Shown piece after piece: positions 48,991 to 49,521 of a stretch of DNA of 49,521 bases. The stretch spans positions 1 through 49,521 of the forward strand of contig NZ_VUOB01000060.1 of the NCBI RefSeq assembly GCF_008386585.1, read 5' to 3'. The translations under genes were made by a program, and so were the position numbers. The stretch's first letter is position 1. Every line of letters begins with the position of its first letter. This DNA comes from Solihabitans fulvus (GTDB lineage: Bacteria > Actinomycetota > Actinomycetes > Mycobacteriales > Pseudonocardiaceae). Under the pieces are notes generated by a model. It was not told the DNA's origin. It did not search any database and saw only the letters and a program-made list of their open reading frames with translations.

Positions 48991-49521
48991 GTGACCGTCG
49001 ATCGACAGCGTGGAGTGCTGGCGGACGCCCAGAGCGGCCTGAAGCTGAGGTCGGTCGAGGAGCAGCGGAGCCTGCGTGAGCAGGTGTCGCACGCGTTGCG
49101 GGCGGCGTTGGTGGCTGGTGAGTTGCGGCCGGGGATCGTGTATTCGGCGCCGTTGTTGGCCGCGGAGTTCGGGGTGTCGGCGACGCCGGTGCGGGAGGCG
49201 ATGCTGAACCTGGCCAAGGAGGGCCTGGTGGAGGTGGTGCGCAACAAGGGGTTCCGGGTGACGGAGCTGTCGGAGGCGGACCTGGACGACTTCACTGAGA
49301 TCAGGGCGTTGGTGGAGGTGCCGACGGTGGCGCGGATCGCGCGGACGGCGAGCAGGGAGCAGTTGGAGCCGTTGCGGCCGTTGGCGAAGGCGATCGTGGC
49401 GGCGGCGCGGCGGCGTGATGTGATCAAGTACGTGGACGCGGACCACCGGTTTCACCTGGAGTTGGTGGGGTTGGCTGGCAACCCACACCTGGTGCGGGTG
49501 GTGGGGGACCTGCGCAAGCGG
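48991..49521 (+). CDS. GntR/FadR-type transcriptional regulator (partial, runs off right edge)
   Basis: 177 codons from GTG 48991 (GGGAGG upstream) stay open to the window end. The winged helix (LREQVSHALRAALVAGEL...LAAEFGVSATPVREAMLNLAKEGLV) is typical, followed by the start of an all-helical FCD ligand domain with the DADHRFHLEL metal-binding pattern. Ligand and targets are unknown. Confidence 0.9.
   Translation, partial: MTVDRQRGVLADAQSGLKLRSVEEQRSLREQVSHALRAALVAGELRPGIVYSAPLLAAEFGVSATPVREAMLNLAKEGLVEVVRNKGFRVTELSEADLDDFTEIRALVEVPTVARIARTASREQLEPLRPLAKAIVAAARRRDVIKYVDADHRFHLELVGLAGNPHLVRVVGDLRKR

Overview
The window is about 49.5 kb of very GC-rich DNA with GTG starts, many 4-nt ATGA/GTGA gene overlaps and Actinobacteria-type regulators. 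A filamentous actinomycete is likely; Pseudonocardiales (Saccharothrix, Lentzea, Kutzneria or Amycolatopsis-like) is my guess, but I cannot prove the genus. About the first 34.4 kb is a non-ribosomal peptide synthetase (NRPS) biosynthetic gene cluster that runs off the left edge. The rest is ordinary chromosomal sequence: regulators, a sensor kinase pair, secreted proteins and a protease.

Left arm (1-1650, minus strand): a stand-alone formyltransferase followed by the start of an NRPS that begins directly with an adenylation (A) domain, as expected for an N-formylated first residue. First plus-strand operon (1928-9474): a C-T-C-A-T synthetase with a TTA codon at residue 10, an L-threonine kinase of the GHMP family, and a free-standing A domain. 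It ends at a strong bidirectional hairpin. A minus-strand operon (11387-9528) encodes a lone carrier protein, an acyl-CoA-dehydrogenase-like flavoenzyme and a RidA imine deaminase. Main operon (11739-30176): a C-T-C-A-T-TE synthetase whose A domain reads as serine, a hotdog-like protein, an A-T didomain with a valine-like code, a P450, a type II thioesterase with Cys at the nucleophile position, an MFS exporter, an MbtH protein, an argininosuccinate-lyase homologue, a PLP beta-replacement enzyme fused to ATP-grasp, a threonine aldolase, and a free-standing A domain with the asparagine code. Next comes a tightly coupled five-gene operon (30293-34389): a DszC/SfnB-like flavin monooxygenase followed by MtnA, MtnC, MtnB and MtnD of methionine salvage.

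How it may work together (inference): threonine kinase, PLP synthase and lyase together match the known route to 2,3-diaminobutyrate (Thr, O-phospho-Thr, Asp adduct, DABA plus fumarate). The A-T/P450 pair would make a carrier-bound beta-hydroxyvaline-type residue. Both synthetases start with a C-T module that has no A domain, so the free-standing A domains probably load them in trans. The predicted building blocks (formyl starter, DABA-like, beta-hydroxyvaline-like, Asn, Ser and an unassigned residue) fit no peptide I can name. Two CRP-type palindromes sit upstream of the two synthetase genes.

Right of the cluster: a class B penicillin-binding-protein homologue with all three catalytic motifs degenerate (34437-36080, minus), a Nudix hydrolase, an HTH/NB-ARC regulator, a KsgA/PmtA-like methyltransferase, a histidine kinase and response regulator, a Tat-exported esterase, a secreted lamin-tail-domain protein, a large subtilisin-like protease divergent from a TrmB/LuxR-type regulator, a small unknown protein, and a GntR regulator cut by the right edge.
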